A DNA stretch of 64,000 bases from DATBLE01 sp963775695 (GCA_963775695.1 CAVZJU010000010.1:1-64000); one strand, 5' to 3'; positions 1 through 8,791 are shown, counted from the first letter of the stretch. Notes: generated by a model not told the origin, from the sequence alone. Program-made: numbers and translations.

Positions 1-28
1 ATGCCAGTGTTTGTTAATGTCCCTTGAG
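1..28 (-). repeat. Dispersed ~30-bp repeat, inverted copy
   Basis: Read on the minus strand this begins CTCAAGGGACATT and ends AACACTGGCAT. The same blocks occur at 5255, 6192, 7682 and 8851 in the opposite orientation. This copy ends where the recombinase remnant starts (GTG at 28), so it could be an attachment-site half, but that is inference. Confidence 0.55.
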
Positions 29-1426
29 TGGTTCGGGCGGGTGTGTATGCGCGGATCTCGTCGGATCGGGAGGGGGACAACCTGGCGATCAGCCGGCAGC
101 TGGCGGACTGTGAGCGTTGGCGGAGCCGGCGCGGCTGGAAGGTGGTGGAGCGGTACGTCGATGCGGACATCAGCGCCTACAGCGGCAAGCGGCGGCCGGA
201 GTATCGGCGGATGCTGGATGACATCGAGGCCGGGGCGGTGGAGGCGGTGGTCGTCTACCACGCGGACCGTTGCATCGGCATCCGCGCGAGTTGGAGGACT
301 TCATCGACCTGTGCCAGCGCACGGGGACGAAGCTCGCGACCGTGAGCGGCGACGTCGACCTCTCGACGCATGAGGGGCAGCTGATGGCGCGGATTCACGG
401 GTGCGGTGGCGCGGAAGGAGAGCGACGACAAGAGCCGCCGGATCCGCCGCAAGCATGAGGAGCTCGCGGCGGCCGGGCAAGGTCTCGGGCGGCGGCACGC
501 GCCCCTACGGTTACGAGGCGGACCGGCGGACCGTCCGCCCCGAGGAGGCGGAGGTGATCCGCGAGTGCGCGCGCCGCGTGCTCGCAGGCGATCGCTGCGG
601 TCGATCTGCCTCGACTTGAACGAGCGCGGCGATCGCGATCGGCGACGGGGAAGCAGTGGACGCCGCAGACGTTGCGGCGGATGCTTGATGTCGGCGCGGA
701 TCAGCGGCCAGCGCGAGCACCACGGCGAGATCGTCGGCCGAGGCGGAGTGGCCGGCGATCATCACGCCGGCGGAGACGCAGCGGCTGCGCGCGAAGCTGG
801 GCGATCCCGACCGCCGCACGAACCGCGCCGCGCGCCGCTACCTGCTCGCGCGGCTGCTTGCGCTGCTGCCACTGCGGCGCGCAGCTCGTCTCGCGGCCGC
901 GCGCGGACGGCACCGCCGCTATGTCTGTGCGAGCGGCCCCGGCTTCGGCGGCTGCGGCAAGACGACGATCGTCGCCGACCCGCTCGAGCAGTTCATCGCC
1001 GAGGCGGTGCTGCACCGGTTGGAGTCGCCGCGAGCTGCCGGAGGCGATCACCGGCACCACCGACGAGGCGCGAGGGCGCGAGTGGCAGGCCGAGGTCGAG
1101 CGAGCGCAGGCGCAAGCTGGACGAGCTGGCGCAGCTGTGGGCCGAGCGGCGAGATCACGCGCGGCGAGTGGTTGAAGGCGCGCGCCGCCGATCGAGAAGC
1201 GCCAGACACTCGCGAAGAAGCGACTCGCCGCGTTGAACCGCACGACCGCGCTTGCTTCCATTCATCGGCGACGGCGACGCGCGCTCCGCGAGCAGTGGCG
1301 GACGATGACGCTACGCGGCAGCAGCAGATCGTCGCGTCGCTGCTCGAACACGTCGTGGTCGGCCCCGGCCGGCGCGGCTACAACCGCTTCGACCCGTCGC
1401 GCTTGCGGCCGGTCTGGCGCGTCTGA
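28..1426 (+). pseudogene. Serine site-specific recombinase, multiply frameshifted
   Basis: The start encodes a resolvase catalytic domain: RAGVYARISSDREGDN contains the nucleophile serine region, followed by VDADISAYSGKRRPEY. The frame breaks near 275. Recognisable recombinase sequence then continues in other frames: LEDFIDLCQRTGTKLATV (about 292-345), ARKESDDKSRRIRRKHEEL (about 409-465), GTRPYGYEADRRTVRPEEA (about 495-550), a zinc-ribbon CCHCGAQLVSRPRADG (about 860-910) and LLEHVVVGPGRRGYNRFD (about 1345-1395). At least five frame changes are needed to join these, so no full-length protein can be made. Large serine recombinases of this layout integrate and excise mobile elements. Together with the HUH Rep remnant downstream it marks a dead integrative element. 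Sequencing error alone is unlikely at this density. Confidence 0.85.
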
Positions 1427-1549
1427 GCGCGTCAGGCCGAGCAGCTCGCAGACGTTCCGCAGCACTTCGAGGTCCTCGACACGTCGCCGGCAGGCCCTGC
1501 GCGACCGCTGTCTCCTCGGCCCACGCTCGGCCGCGCTTCACGCAGTTCG
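1427..1549. other. Spacer between recombinase and Rep remnants
   Basis: This lies between two convergent degenerate genes. No coding sequence, RNA or clear hairpin is visible. Confidence 0.4.
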
Positions 1550-2291
1550 TCATCCAGCCCAGGCACACCAGTACGCGGGCGGCGCCCGCCAGCCCTCCTG
1601 CTCCGACGAACGCCAGATCCCGACCGGCTCCGCGCCCATGCGCTCGAGACGCCTCGCGCGATGACCGCCTCGCTCCGAGTCGCGCCGCCAGCGGCACCTT
1701 GCTCCGGTTGGAAGCCCTGCGCGACCTCGTAGCGGTGCAGCCGCGGCATCCGCTCGTCGGCGATGTTCTTGCTCACGTACTTGGCCAGGTAGCGCGCCGC
1801 AAGCCGCGCCTCCTCCAGCGCGCCCGAGCCGACCGGCAGATCGCCGATCAGCTTGATGTGGACGCGCCCGCGACCCCACACGTCGCGCGATCAGCCGCTG
1901 CCCACGTAGCGGCCAACCGCGAAGTGCACGTGCAGACCGTGCCCGCCCGGATGCCACTCCGGCGCCCACGCGTACGGCAACGGCTCGCCGCCCAGCTCGC
2001 GCCGAAGCCCACGGAAGAACTCGGCCACATCGGCCCGCAGCTGCCTGCGGGTCGAAGCAGCCCTCCCCGGCATACGTCAGCGTGCGCGAGCCGATTCAGC
2101 CGATTGGCCGCGCAGTAGCGGCGCAGCTTGGCCCGCGCCCGCCGCGCTGCCTCCTGCTCCGACCGCTCACCATCAGCGGCACACCGCCACCTACCGGGTC
2201 GCGGCGAAGGGTCGGGACGAAGCAGCCGCCGCCCTCGCCCGCATCCGGATAGAGATTGAACGACCAATACGCTCGCTGATCAAGTCTCACA
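1550..2291 (-). pseudogene. HUH-type replication initiator (RepSA-like), frameshifted
   Basis: Read on the minus strand in three frames, the fragments are RYCAANRLNRLAHADV, then DVAEFFRGLRRELGGEPL and WHPGGHGLHVHFAVGRYVG, then VWGRGRVHIKLIGDLPVG and ARLAARYLAKYVSKNIADE, ending EGWRAPPAYWCAWAG. LHVHFAVG is the H-hydrophobic-H metal motif and YLAKYVSKN supplies the Y..K tyrosine motif typical of rolling-circle initiators in actinobacterial integrative elements. Frame changes fall near 2090 and 1890, with more after 1650. The gene lies convergent with the serine recombinase remnant and downstream of the small regulator, the usual int/rep/regulator layout of actinomycete integrative elements. Family assignment is good; function is lost unless the breaks are sequencing errors. 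Confidence 0.7.
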
Positions 2292-2300
2292 CATGAGACT
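2283..2300. promoter_or_regulatory. Operator-like palindrome 1 (AGTCTCA-N4-TGAGACT)
   Basis: This is a perfect 7-bp inverted repeat with a CACA centre. It overlaps the probable 5' end of the Rep remnant, so a protein bound here could repress rep. Confidence 0.65.
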
Positions 2301-2322
2301 ATGATTCCTAGGCCGGACGGAG

Positions 2323-2342
2323 CAGTCTCAGTAGTGAGACTG
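2323..2342. promoter_or_regulatory. Operator-like palindrome 2 (AGTCTCA-N4-TGAGACT)
   Basis: This is a perfect 8-bp inverted repeat, CAGTCTCA and TGAGACTG around GTAG. Its centre is 41 bp (close to four helical turns) from palindrome 1, and it sits just after the 3' end of the 146-residue gene. Confidence 0.65.
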
Positions 2343-2343
2343 G

Positions 2344-2784
2344 CTAAATGGCGACTGAAATCGAGGTCAACGCGTTCGGGTTCCGCCGCGCTCCCGTGTT
2401 CTGTCTGACGTGATCCCGCACGAGCCGCGCCAGTTCGTTGACGTCCTCGTGGTCGTCGTCCCACAGCTCCCGGTATTCCGCTTGCCGCCGAAACGCCGTC
2501 GCCCGCGACTCACTCGCCCACTCCGCGTACTCGTCCACCGTCAACTCGTCCCGGTCGAGGTCGTACAGGGCGAGCCCCCACAAGGCAATGAACGCAGCGA
2601 CACGCGAAGCACGTGGGGTCGCCCTCGCCGCAAGTCTGAACGCCCGCCACTTGCTGCCGCGAAGTGCCTCTGCATTGTCGCCGAACGTGACTCGAGCCGC
2701 CTCCTCGCCACCCGCATCGACAATGACCGCGCGAGCGATGCAATGAGCCAGAATCGTGTCTGTCTTTGCCACCGTCAGTCTCAC
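2344..2784 (-). CDS. Small putative DNA-binding accessory protein (146 aa)
   Basis: No named family is recognised. The product starts RLTVAKTDTILAHCIARAV and carries ASESRATAFRRQAEYRELW around residue 95. That segment resembles a helix-turn-helix recognition region seen in small proteins of actinobacterial integrative elements. The C-terminus (ARLVRDHVRQNTGARRNP) is basic. The start codon would be GTG at 2784, which lies inside the third AGTCTC-type palindrome. Two perfect palindromes of the same sequence lie immediately downstream, in front of rep. This placement suggests the product, or a partner, binds these sites and controls itself and rep, which is inference. A later internal start cannot be excluded. 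Unlike its neighbours it is intact. Confidence 0.6.
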   Translation of the reverse strand: MRLTVAKTDTILAHCIARAVIVDAGGEEAARVTFGDNAEALRGSKWRAFRLAARATPRASRVAAFIALWGLALYDLDRDELTVDEYAEWASESRATAFRRQAEYRELWDDDHEDVNELARLVRDHVRQNTGARRNPNALTSISVAI

Positions 2785-2795
2785 TTTAGAGACTG
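2776..2795. promoter_or_regulatory. Operator-like palindrome 3 overlapping a start codon
   Basis: CAGTCTC and GAGACTG arms surround ACTTTA, matching the palindromes at 2283 and 2323 with one arm mismatch. It covers the GTG start (2782-2784) of the 146-residue gene, a natural site for autoregulation. Confidence 0.55.
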
Positions 2796-3004
2796 CGGCA
2801 GACGCGGGCTACCCCGCCTCCCGACAGCCGCAGCGCGCCCAGCAGCGACCACTCAATCACTGGGCGACGCAGCGAGCCCCAAGACCCCGCTACCGGCCGG
2901 CCGCAGCGAAACTCGGAGCCGACACTCCCTCCGAGTTTCGTTGCTAGTACAAGGAAAGAGCGCTGCTTCGCGCTCGACACTGCTATCGGGCAGCCGGCGC
3001 TGGC

Positions 3005-3038
3005 GGTTGGGGACCACCCTCCTGGATGACCCCCAACC
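3005..3038 (-). terminator. Stem-loop after the Ig-like secreted protein gene
   Basis: GGTTGGGG (3005-3012) pairs with CCCCAACC (3031-3038), an 8-bp stem with an 18-nt loop, 10 bp past the stop codon of the minus-strand gene. No U tract follows, so its activity is uncertain. The rest of 2796-3047 holds no gene that I can support. Confidence 0.45.
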
Positions 3039-3047
3039 TGTGTCGTG

Positions 3048-4199
3048 TTAGCCGTTCAGACGGACCTGGACGGAGAAGAGGCGACGGGTGGAGATGCCGC
3101 CGAGAAGATTCTCGCCGGACTTGCGCGCCCGGGTGAAGATCGCGATCAACTGTTGCTTGCCACTGACCGGGAAGCCGGCCAGCATGCGGAAATCGAGCTC
3201 CGCCCAGCCGCTGCTGTTGGTCGTCCGCTCGGGTGGGATCGAGAGCTGGTTGAAGGGCACAGCGGTCGCATAGACCAGTGCGCCCTGCACCGAGCGGCCT
3301 TTGCAGGCGGAGACGTGGTAGCGGACGATCAGCTGGTTCGCCCCGCCGTGGACGACCGGCGGATTGGTCTGCTGCTGATCGATTAGCAGACGTGCCGGCG
3401 AGCTGATGCTGGCGACGTTGATGGCGCCGCTACCGCTCGGACAGCCGCCCGTAGTCGGGGGCGGAGGCGGCGGCGGCTTGGTCGCCGAGACGACCACAGC
3501 GGTCGGCACCGACGACGCGAAGGTGCTGCCGGCCGCGTTCGTCGCCTGCACCTTGAACCTAATCGTGTTCCCGACGTCAACCGACTTCAGCACGTAGCCG
3601 TTCTTGTTGTTGGCACCGCTGATGTTCGAGCAGCTGCCGCCAGTCTTATCGCAGCGCACCCAGAAGTCGTTGTAATCGCTCGGCTTGCCCGACCACGTGC
3701 CCTGGTCACCCTTCAGCGTCTGACCCTCCTGTGCGGTGCCCTTGACCGTCGGCGGAGACGTGTTTTGCGGTAGGAGCGTGCCGGCGGCAGCAATCACCGC
3801 GGTCGGCGCCGATGAAGCGTTGCTGCTGCCGTCAGCGTTCTTGGCCTGCACCTTGAACCGGAGGGTGTGGCCGACATCAGCCGAGGTCAAGGCGTAGGTC
3901 TTTCCGTGGGCGCTGCTGATGTTGGAGCAGCTGTTCCCGCTCTTGTTGCAGCGTCTCCAGAAGTAGTTGTAGTCGCTTACGCCGTTTTTCCAGGATCCGT
4001 TGTCGGCGGTCAACGTCTTGCCGTCCTGCGGGGTGCCCGAGATCGACGGCAGCGTGGTGTTCACCGGCGCCGCCGAGCTTGACGCCGCTCCTGCGCCGGC
4101 GAGGACGCCGAGGCCAATCACGAGCGCCAAAGTTGTTGCGGTTCCGATCAGTGCTCCGAAGAGCGTCCAGCGTTTCTTGTCTTTCATGTGTCGTGACAT
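3048..4199 (-). CDS. Secreted protein with two Ig-like repeats and a C-terminal domain
   Basis: The product has 383 residues. The start ATG at 4199 is preceded by a strong GAGGAGG ribosome site, and the open frame upstream of it looks non-coding. A basic N-terminus (SRHMKDKKRW) and a hydrophobic stretch (residues 13-33, ending AGAGAA) form a signal peptide or anchor. Two ~95-residue repeats follow, each running LP-x-ISGT-x-DGKTL, a W, a paired C...C and VG-x-T-x-RFKVQA. They resemble the Ig-like repeats common in surface proteins of Thermoleophilia. A linker with seven consecutive prolines leads to a ~120-residue C-terminal domain of unknown function. An extracellular or adhesive role is inferred. 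No partner is encoded nearby. Confidence 0.8.
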   Translation of the reverse strand: MSRHMKDKKRWTLFGALIGTATTLALVIGLGVLAGAGAASSSAAPVNTTLPSISGTPQDGKTLTADNGSWKNGVSDYNYFWRRCNKSGNSCSNISSAHGKTYALTSADVGHTLRFKVQAKNADGSSNASSAPTAVIAAAGTLLPQNTSPPTVKGTAQEGQTLKGDQGTWSGKPSDYNDFWVRCDKTGGSCSNISGANNKNGYVLKSVDVGNTIRFKVQATNAAGSTFASSVPTAVVVSATKPPPPPPPTTGGCPSGSGAINVASISSPARLLIDQQQTNPPVVHGGANQLIVRYHVSACKGRSVQGALVYATAVPFNQLSIPPERTTNSSGWAELDFRMLAGFPVSGKQQLIAIFTRARKSGENLLGGISTRRLFSVQVRLNG

Positions 4200-4525
4200 A
4201 TCTGAGTCCTCCTCAAATGTTCCGGTTGACGTTGCCCAAGGGCTGAGCCGGCTGAAAGCCGTTCGTCCCGTTTGTTTGAGGGGATAGATCCTCGCGACGC
4301 CACTGCGCTGTGGCAATCGCCGAAAAAAGAAGCAAGGCCGATTCGCTATGGCCCGCACAGACACTGTACCGATATCGCGGCTATGCTGTTGGTGGCGCGT
4401 TTGCGCTAGCTGTTGAAGCCGCTGAGGCTTTGCACGTTCCTCTCCGACTGTGACCCCTGGCTGATCGTTGCCGCAGTGCGCCCATTCGAGCGCTCTGCCG
4501 TCGTAGAGGGACAAGGGAGCGTCAT
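4200..4525. other. Divergent intergenic region
   Basis: This 326-bp region separates two divergent genes and should contain both promoters. The only element I can place is the GAGGAGG ribosome site of the minus-strand gene at about 4204-4212. No RNA gene or conserved reading frame is seen. Confidence 0.5.
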
Positions 4526-5164
4526 ATGCGCAACGTGTTCAGAATCGGCGGGTTCGTCTCCGCGGCCGTCCTGATCGCCTTCGGGATCGCCGCGATCGTG
4601 ATGGGCGTCAACGGCCGTAGCACGGTGCAGAACAGCTTGCAGCAGGAAAACATCGTCGGTACGCCCGACATGACACCCGCCCTGATCAGAGCGGAGGCGA
4701 CCAAGGCCGGCTTGCCCTCGACCTTGAGTTACCCGACCGTCAGCGTCGCCGGCAAGACGATCGACACCGGCAGCAAGGCACGCGCCTTCGCGAGCTACAT
4801 GCGCATCCACGCCCTCGAGGCCTCCGGCGGGCTGACCTACTCGCAGCTGCCCCGCTATGCGACCAAGGACAGCAAAGGCACCAATGACCCGGCCAAGGCC
4901 GTACAGGTCAACGGGCGCCCGGTCGACAACCCCGTCCGCAACGTCTGGGTGACCGAGACGGCGCTCAGCACCGCCCTGAATACGAGCTACATGGCCGAGT
5001 CGCTTTCCCTCTTCGGGATCGTGGTCGGCATTGCCCTGCTGCTTTCGGGGATTGGCTTCGGGATCCTGGCCGCCGGCTGGACGCTTGGGGCTAGGGCCGA
5101 AACCGCTTCACCGCTGATCGCGAAGCAGGCACCCAAGAATCCAGTGCCTGTCCCGACCGTCTAG
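4526..5164 (+). CDS. Two-TM membrane protein of unknown function (212 aa)
   Basis: An N-terminal membrane helix (VSAAVLIAFGIAAIVMGV, about residues 10-28) and a second near the C-terminus (LFGIVVGIALLLSGIGFGIL, about 160-180) enclose a ~125-residue loop. The loop, probably extracytoplasmic, contains TPDMTPALIRAEATKAG and NPVRNVWVTETALSTALN. Related actinobacterial proteins are often mislabelled as aromatic-ring dioxygenases, and nothing here supports an oxygenase. The start follows AGGGAGCGTCAT, and the gene is divergent from the Ig-like protein. Function unknown; coding status is good. Confidence 0.75.
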   Translation: MRNVFRIGGFVSAAVLIAFGIAAIVMGVNGRSTVQNSLQQENIVGTPDMTPALIRAEATKAGLPSTLSYPTVSVAGKTIDTGSKARAFASYMRIHALEASGGLTYSQLPRYATKDSKGTNDPAKAVQVNGRPVDNPVRNVWVTETALSTALNTSYMAESLSLFGIVVGIALLLSGIGFGILAAGWTLGARAETASPLIAKQAPKNPVPVPTV

Positions 5165-5254
5165 CACTCGGACCTTTCCAGGTCGGGCTATCCCTCGGGG
5201 TGCCCGACCTGGCCGCGGTTGACCCACGCCAGCGCTGACGATGGGCATGCCATT

Positions 5255-5290
5255 CTCAAGGAACATTCCTGAACACTGGCACAGGAGAGC
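5255..5290 (+). repeat. Dispersed ~30-bp repeat, copy A
   Basis: CTCAAGGAACATTCC followed by TGAACACTGGCAC, then AGGAGAGCGCGC. It lies in the intergenic space after the two-TM gene and before the stress protein gene. See the finding on one-gene modules. Confidence 0.6.
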
Positions 5291-5435
5291 GCGCTGTCGC
5301 CCGCCTCGGCGACCGCTCGCGGTGTGGCTATCTACGGAGCCGATTCCGCGGTGGCACCGATGATCAACCGACGAGGACGGTCGATGCTCGTAAATGACGC
5401 GGCGCGTGTAGACGAGATCGGAGGAGGTGGCAACC

Positions 5436-6131
5436 GTGAAGGCGCTTCTCAGTGGAAGTCGCGGCGTGTTCGCCATCACGCTGGTGGTGCTCTGGTCGGT
5501 CATCGCGATCGCGGCAATCGTGCTCGGCGTCTGGGGAGATCCTCCCACCCTCGCCTGGATCGGCCTCCTGATCCCTGTGCTCGTTGCGACCGGTCTCTCG
5601 ATCGGCGCGTACGTCCTGCTCAGCCACGAGAGGCCGAGAGTCGGGATTCCCGTGTCCGAGAGGGCACCCGCCTCGTCGGACGTCCATCGAATACTCGTCG
5701 TTGCAAATGCGACTCTCCGAGGATCGCCTCTGCACGACGAGGTGCTCCGCCGGGCGGCGGGGCTGCCAACCGAGGTGCTCGTAGTCGCCCCCGCTCTCTC
5801 GAGCGCGATCACGCACTGGACCGATGACGAAGACGCGGCACGCGCGGATGCACAAGCCCGGGTACGCGCGACATGTGCGCGGCTGGGCGATCTCGGCGTG
5901 GTCGCGAGAGGAGAGGTCGCTGTGGACGATCCGCTTCGCGCTGTCGGAGACGCCCTTCGGACGTTCGGAGCCGACGAGATCGTCGTTTCGACGCATCCGC
6001 CGGGCACATCGAACTGGCTCGAACGGGATGTGGTGGACCGGCTGCGCGAGTTCTACGACATTCCCGTCTTGCACGTCGTCGTGGATCACGAGCGGGAGTT
6101 GGTCGGTGCGTCCTCTGAGCCACACGGCTAG
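5436..6131 (+). CDS. Membrane-anchored universal-stress-like protein
   Basis: The product has 231 residues. The start is the GTG at 5436, eight bases after GGAGGAGG. The in-frame GTG at 5427 overlaps that ribosome site. Two N-terminal helices (VFAITLVVLWSVIAIAAIVL and AWIGLLIPVLVATGLSIGAYV) precede a cytoplasmic domain from about residue 75 that begins HRILVVANATL. That domain contains LPTEVLVVAPALSSAITHW, DPLRAVGDALRTFGADEIVV and IPVLHVVVDHE, the alternating strand-helix pattern of UspA-like nucleotide-binding domains. The usual G-2x-G-9x-G(S/T) ATP motif is replaced by STHPPGTSNW, so nucleotide binding is doubtful. The gene is flanked by repeat copies A and B and has no operon partner. Confidence 0.75.
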   Translation: MKALLSGSRGVFAITLVVLWSVIAIAAIVLGVWGDPPTLAWIGLLIPVLVATGLSIGAYVLLSHERPRVGIPVSERAPASSDVHRILVVANATLRGSPLHDEVLRRAAGLPTEVLVVAPALSSAITHWTDDEDAARADAQARVRATCARLGDLGVVARGEVAVDDPLRAVGDALRTFGADEIVVSTHPPGTSNWLERDVVDRLREFYDIPVLHVVVDHERELVGASSEPHG

Positions 6132-6191
6132 AGACTGCAAGACTCAGACGGCTCGGCGGGTATGGCTTCGGCAGGGCGCGCTGGCGCAAGC

Positions 6192-6225
6192 CTCAAGGAC
6201 ATTCCTGATCACTCGCTCAGCCGAC
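6192..6225 (+). repeat. Dispersed ~30-bp repeat, copy B
   Basis: CTCAAGGACATTCC followed by TGATCACTCGCTCAG, then CCGAC. It lies between the stress protein gene and the reductase remnant. Confidence 0.6.
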
Positions 6226-6261
6226 TAAGGCGCCACGCGTCCTTGTCAACCACGGAAGGCG

Positions 6262-6824
6262 CTACCGGGGGACGTGGTGTTCGAGATGCGTTACGCCGTG
6301 GGTCTCGGTGACGCCGGTTTGTTCCAACTCGAATTGCCGCGGGAGCTGGTCGAACAGCCGGCGGCCTTCTCCGAGCAAAGGACGTTGACCAGATGGATTC
6401 TGATCTCGTCCACCAGCCCCGCAGCGAGATTGCTGGTCGACCTCGGCGCCCATGAGCAAGATCCGCTTGTCACCGGCGACCTCCTGGGCCTTCGCGAGGG
6501 CACTCTCGATCCCGTCGGGGACGAACGTGAAGACGGGGTCCGCGTTCGCGGGCGGCCGGTGGGTGACCACGAACCACGGGACCTCGCCCAGCGGGCCCTT
6601 GCCGCCCTACCCCGCGATCCCGTTGTCGTAGCTCCGGCGGCCCATGATCGCGGCGCCGTCTCCTCGACCAGCCTGCCGTGCACAAGCTCGAGCAGCGAAG
6701 GATCGTCGAACGCCCAGTTGTGAAGGCTCATGCCGCCTTCGCCCGCCCACAGCTCCGGATTGTCATTGGGCGCCGCGATGTAGCCGTCCAACGACATGCT
6801 CATGTCGAACACCACGTTTCCCAT
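6262..6824 (-). pseudogene. RibD C-terminal/dihydrofolate reductase-like protein, frameshifted
   Basis: From an ATG at 6824 with a GGGAGG ribosome site, the product reads GNVVFDMSMSLDGYIAAPND, the typical opening of RibD_C/DHFR-fold reductases. It continues HNWAFDDPSLLELVHGRLV. The frame breaks near 6660. Further family sequence follows in other frames: GPLGEVPWFVVTHRPPANA, SALAKAQEVAGDKRILLMG, then NLAAGLVDEIRIHLVNVL, then LLGEGRRLFDQLPRQFELEQ. Three frame changes and an in-frame stop make it a pseudogene unless the sequence is wrong. Intact relatives are ~190-200 residues, about the length recovered here, so decay is by small indels and not truncation. Confidence 0.75.
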
Positions 6825-7053
6825 TTCGCCTCCCACCTTGCCAACTAGACCCGGTTTCTTGGCCCCCCGCGCTCCACGCCTGAGTCTGTCAGGCGTCATT
6901 CCGGAACGCTGGCCCACGTCACGCGGCTACCGCCTGAACCCGCGGCCGGGTCCCCGACCACGACGACCGGTTGTCGCACTTCCCGCAAAACGCGACACCG
7001 GTGCAACTCTGTTTGCCGCCATGACCGCGCAGACCCCGGGCGGGGCGCTCTTG

Positions 7054-7512
7054 TCAGACGGCGTATCCCTTGATCCGGATTTCGCCCTTCGACACGTCCA
7101 CCGTTCCGGGGGCCCAGACCTGGATCGGGTTCACCCACGAGTACTCCGGGTGATTGCTCGTCAGCGTCACGTTCTCCTTGAGCTGAAAGACCGGCGACCC
7201 TTCCTCCGGAATCGCCACACCGTCGGCGGCTAACGCGATCTTCTTTCCGTCCTCGGTCGTGATCTCTGCGTGAATGTTGAGCTGGCAGCGACCATCAGCG
7301 CGGATATGCAGGTAATCCACGCCCTTAACCGTCCCGGTCAGCTTCCCGGTAGCAGGCCCCTCGAAATAAACGTCGATCCTCGCCCCCTCGGCTGGTGGCG
7401 GCGTCTGGCCCGAGAACAACCCTTCCGCCGAGACGCCGTACTCCACCACCTGCGTGAACTGGCAGACGTACTCGTAGATCAACTCTCCTGGGATTCCAGC
7501 TTGCTCGCTCAC
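7054..7512 (-). CDS. DUF3237-family protein
   Basis: The product has 152 residues, the usual length for the DUF3237 beta-barrel family. It shows GELIYEYVCQFTQVVEYG, RIDVYFEGPATGKLTGTV, VDYLHIRADGRCQLNIHAEI and the closing KGEIRIKGYAV. The start GTG at 7512 follows GGAGGAGGATC. No catalytic residues or substrate are established for the family. It is an independent gene with the reductase remnant downstream and repeat copy C 170 bp upstream. A variant of the dispersed repeat (near 6893) separates it from the reductase remnant. Confidence 0.75.
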   Translation of the reverse strand: MSEQAGIPGELIYEYVCQFTQVVEYGVSAEGLFSGQTPPPAEGARIDVYFEGPATGKLTGTVKGVDYLHIRADGRCQLNIHAEITTEDGKKIALAADGVAIPEEGSPVFQLKENVTLTSNHPEYSWVNPIQVWAPGTVDVSKGEIRIKGYAV

Positions 7513-7681
7513 CTGATCCTCCTCCGATCCGTTCGGGCTGGCCCTTCCCTCAAGGTGCTGGGCGGCCTCGCCCCTTAGACCATGACCCTACAACCCACGA
7601 GGAACCACTGCGAACGTCCCGCCAAGCAGTACCGAACGCCGTTGACCCCTCTGTCGCGTTCCCACCAGAAGACGACAGCAG

Positions 7682-7712
7682 GTCAAGGGACATTCCTGAA
7701 CACTGGGGCAGC
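7682..7712 (+). repeat. Dispersed ~30-bp repeat, copy C
   Basis: GTCAAGGGACATTCC followed by TGAACACTGGGGCAGC, the copy closest to consensus. It sits between the DUF3237 gene and the dipeptidase gene. Confidence 0.65.
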
Positions 7713-7741
7713 GGAGGGGCGTCTCGACTGGCGCAAGAGTC

Positions 7742-8791
7742 CTATCGCTGGGGCAGCGCGAATCTCAAGAACCTGAGCCAGTTCTCCCCCAAGACGCCGT
7801 CGCGCGCTTCCGCAGGTACGACCGAGCCGACCGTATGCAGGTCTGCGACCGTGTCAATCTCTTCAGGGCTCTCTTCGCGGCCAAACCCCCCGTCGAGGTC
7901 GGAGCCGATCCCGACGCACGCCCATCCACCGATCCGGGCGATATGGCTGACGTGCCGCCGAACCGCCGCGTCGACCGTGACCCGAACCGACCGATCCGTG
8001 AGCCAAGACCGATCGAGGAACCCATTGTAGAGGACGACTCCAATCACTCCGCCGCGGTCGGCAACTGCACGAATCACTGGGTCACGCAGTTGACGAGGAC
8101 TCCGGGCGAAGGCCCGTGCGTTGGCGTGGGAGGCGCACACGCGAGGGAACCCGAGCTCGAAGCCCTGCCAGATTCCTTGCTCGGTCAGATGTGACACGTC
8201 CCAGGCGAAACCCAGCTCCGCCATGCGGCCGAGCAAGGCGATGCCGTCGTCCGTCAACCCGCCCTCCTCGCTCAAAGCGCTCCCGGTCACCCCGGATCCG
8301 TAGCGGGTGTCACCGAAGGTAATCCCGATGATCCGCACGCCCCGCGCCCACCAGTCCGCTAGATCATCGACACCTACGATCGGATCCGCACCTTCCATGA
8401 GCAACACCAGGCCCGGGCGGCGGTCGGCGCGCCAGAGGTCCAAGTGATGCTCCAGATCAGCCGCCGACGCGATCAGCCGCACGCGCTCTTCGCTTTCCCA
8501 ACTCCGATAGAGCGCGATCTGCTCGAGAGCGTTGGCTTTCGCCTCCTCGGGAGTCGAATAGAGCGCCGACCGAGGCTGGAAATCCGACCCCACGTCGGCC
8601 TCCAAAAAGCCCGCCGTCACGGTCGCAATCACCACCGCGATCCCGCCACGCTCGAGTTCCGGCAGGGAAACCGTCGCCTGCGCGGCGCTGCGGCGCTCGG
8701 CGTGGCGGATCTCTGTCACGCTCCTGGTGAGATCGCGCCCGAACAGCGTGACGTTCTCCGCCAGGTCGAGATGCCCATCCACGACCGGCAC
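7742..8791 (-). CDS. Membrane-dipeptidase-type metallopeptidase (M19)
   Basis: The product has 349 residues and hydrolyses dipeptides in known family members. Metal-ligand motifs appear in order: VDGHLDLAEN at the N-terminus, LLMEGADP (about 130), AWDVSHLTEQG (about 195), VCASHANARAF (about 215) and GIGSDLDGGFG (about 310), which carries the catalytic-site aspartate. There is no signal peptide, so it is cytoplasmic, unlike the anchored mammalian enzyme. The GTG start at 8791 has no clear ribosome site. TAGGCT nine bases upstream may be a -10 box of a near-leaderless transcript. It is intact although its neighbours on both sides are broken, and it is bounded by repeat copies C and D. Confidence 0.88.
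   Translation of the reverse strand: MPVVDGHLDLAENVTLFGRDLTRSVTEIRHAERRSAAQATVSLPELERGGIAVVIATVTAGFLEADVGSDFQPRSALYSTPEEAKANALEQIALYRSWESEERVRLIASAADLEHHLDLWRADRRPGLVLLMEGADPIVGVDDLADWWARGVRIIGITFGDTRYGSGVTGSALSEEGGLTDDGIALLGRMAELGFAWDVSHLTEQGIWQGFELGFPRVCASHANARAFARSPRQLRDPVIRAVADRGGVIGVVLYNGFLDRSWLTDRSVRVTVDAAVRRHVSHIARIGGWACVGIGSDLDGGFGREESPEEIDTVADLHTVGSVVPAEARDGVLGENWLRFLRFALPQR

Noticed and set aside
4526..5164. Aromatic ring-opening dioxygenase annotation for the two-TM protein
   Set aside because: The protein has two membrane helices and no metal or substrate motifs of that enzyme class.
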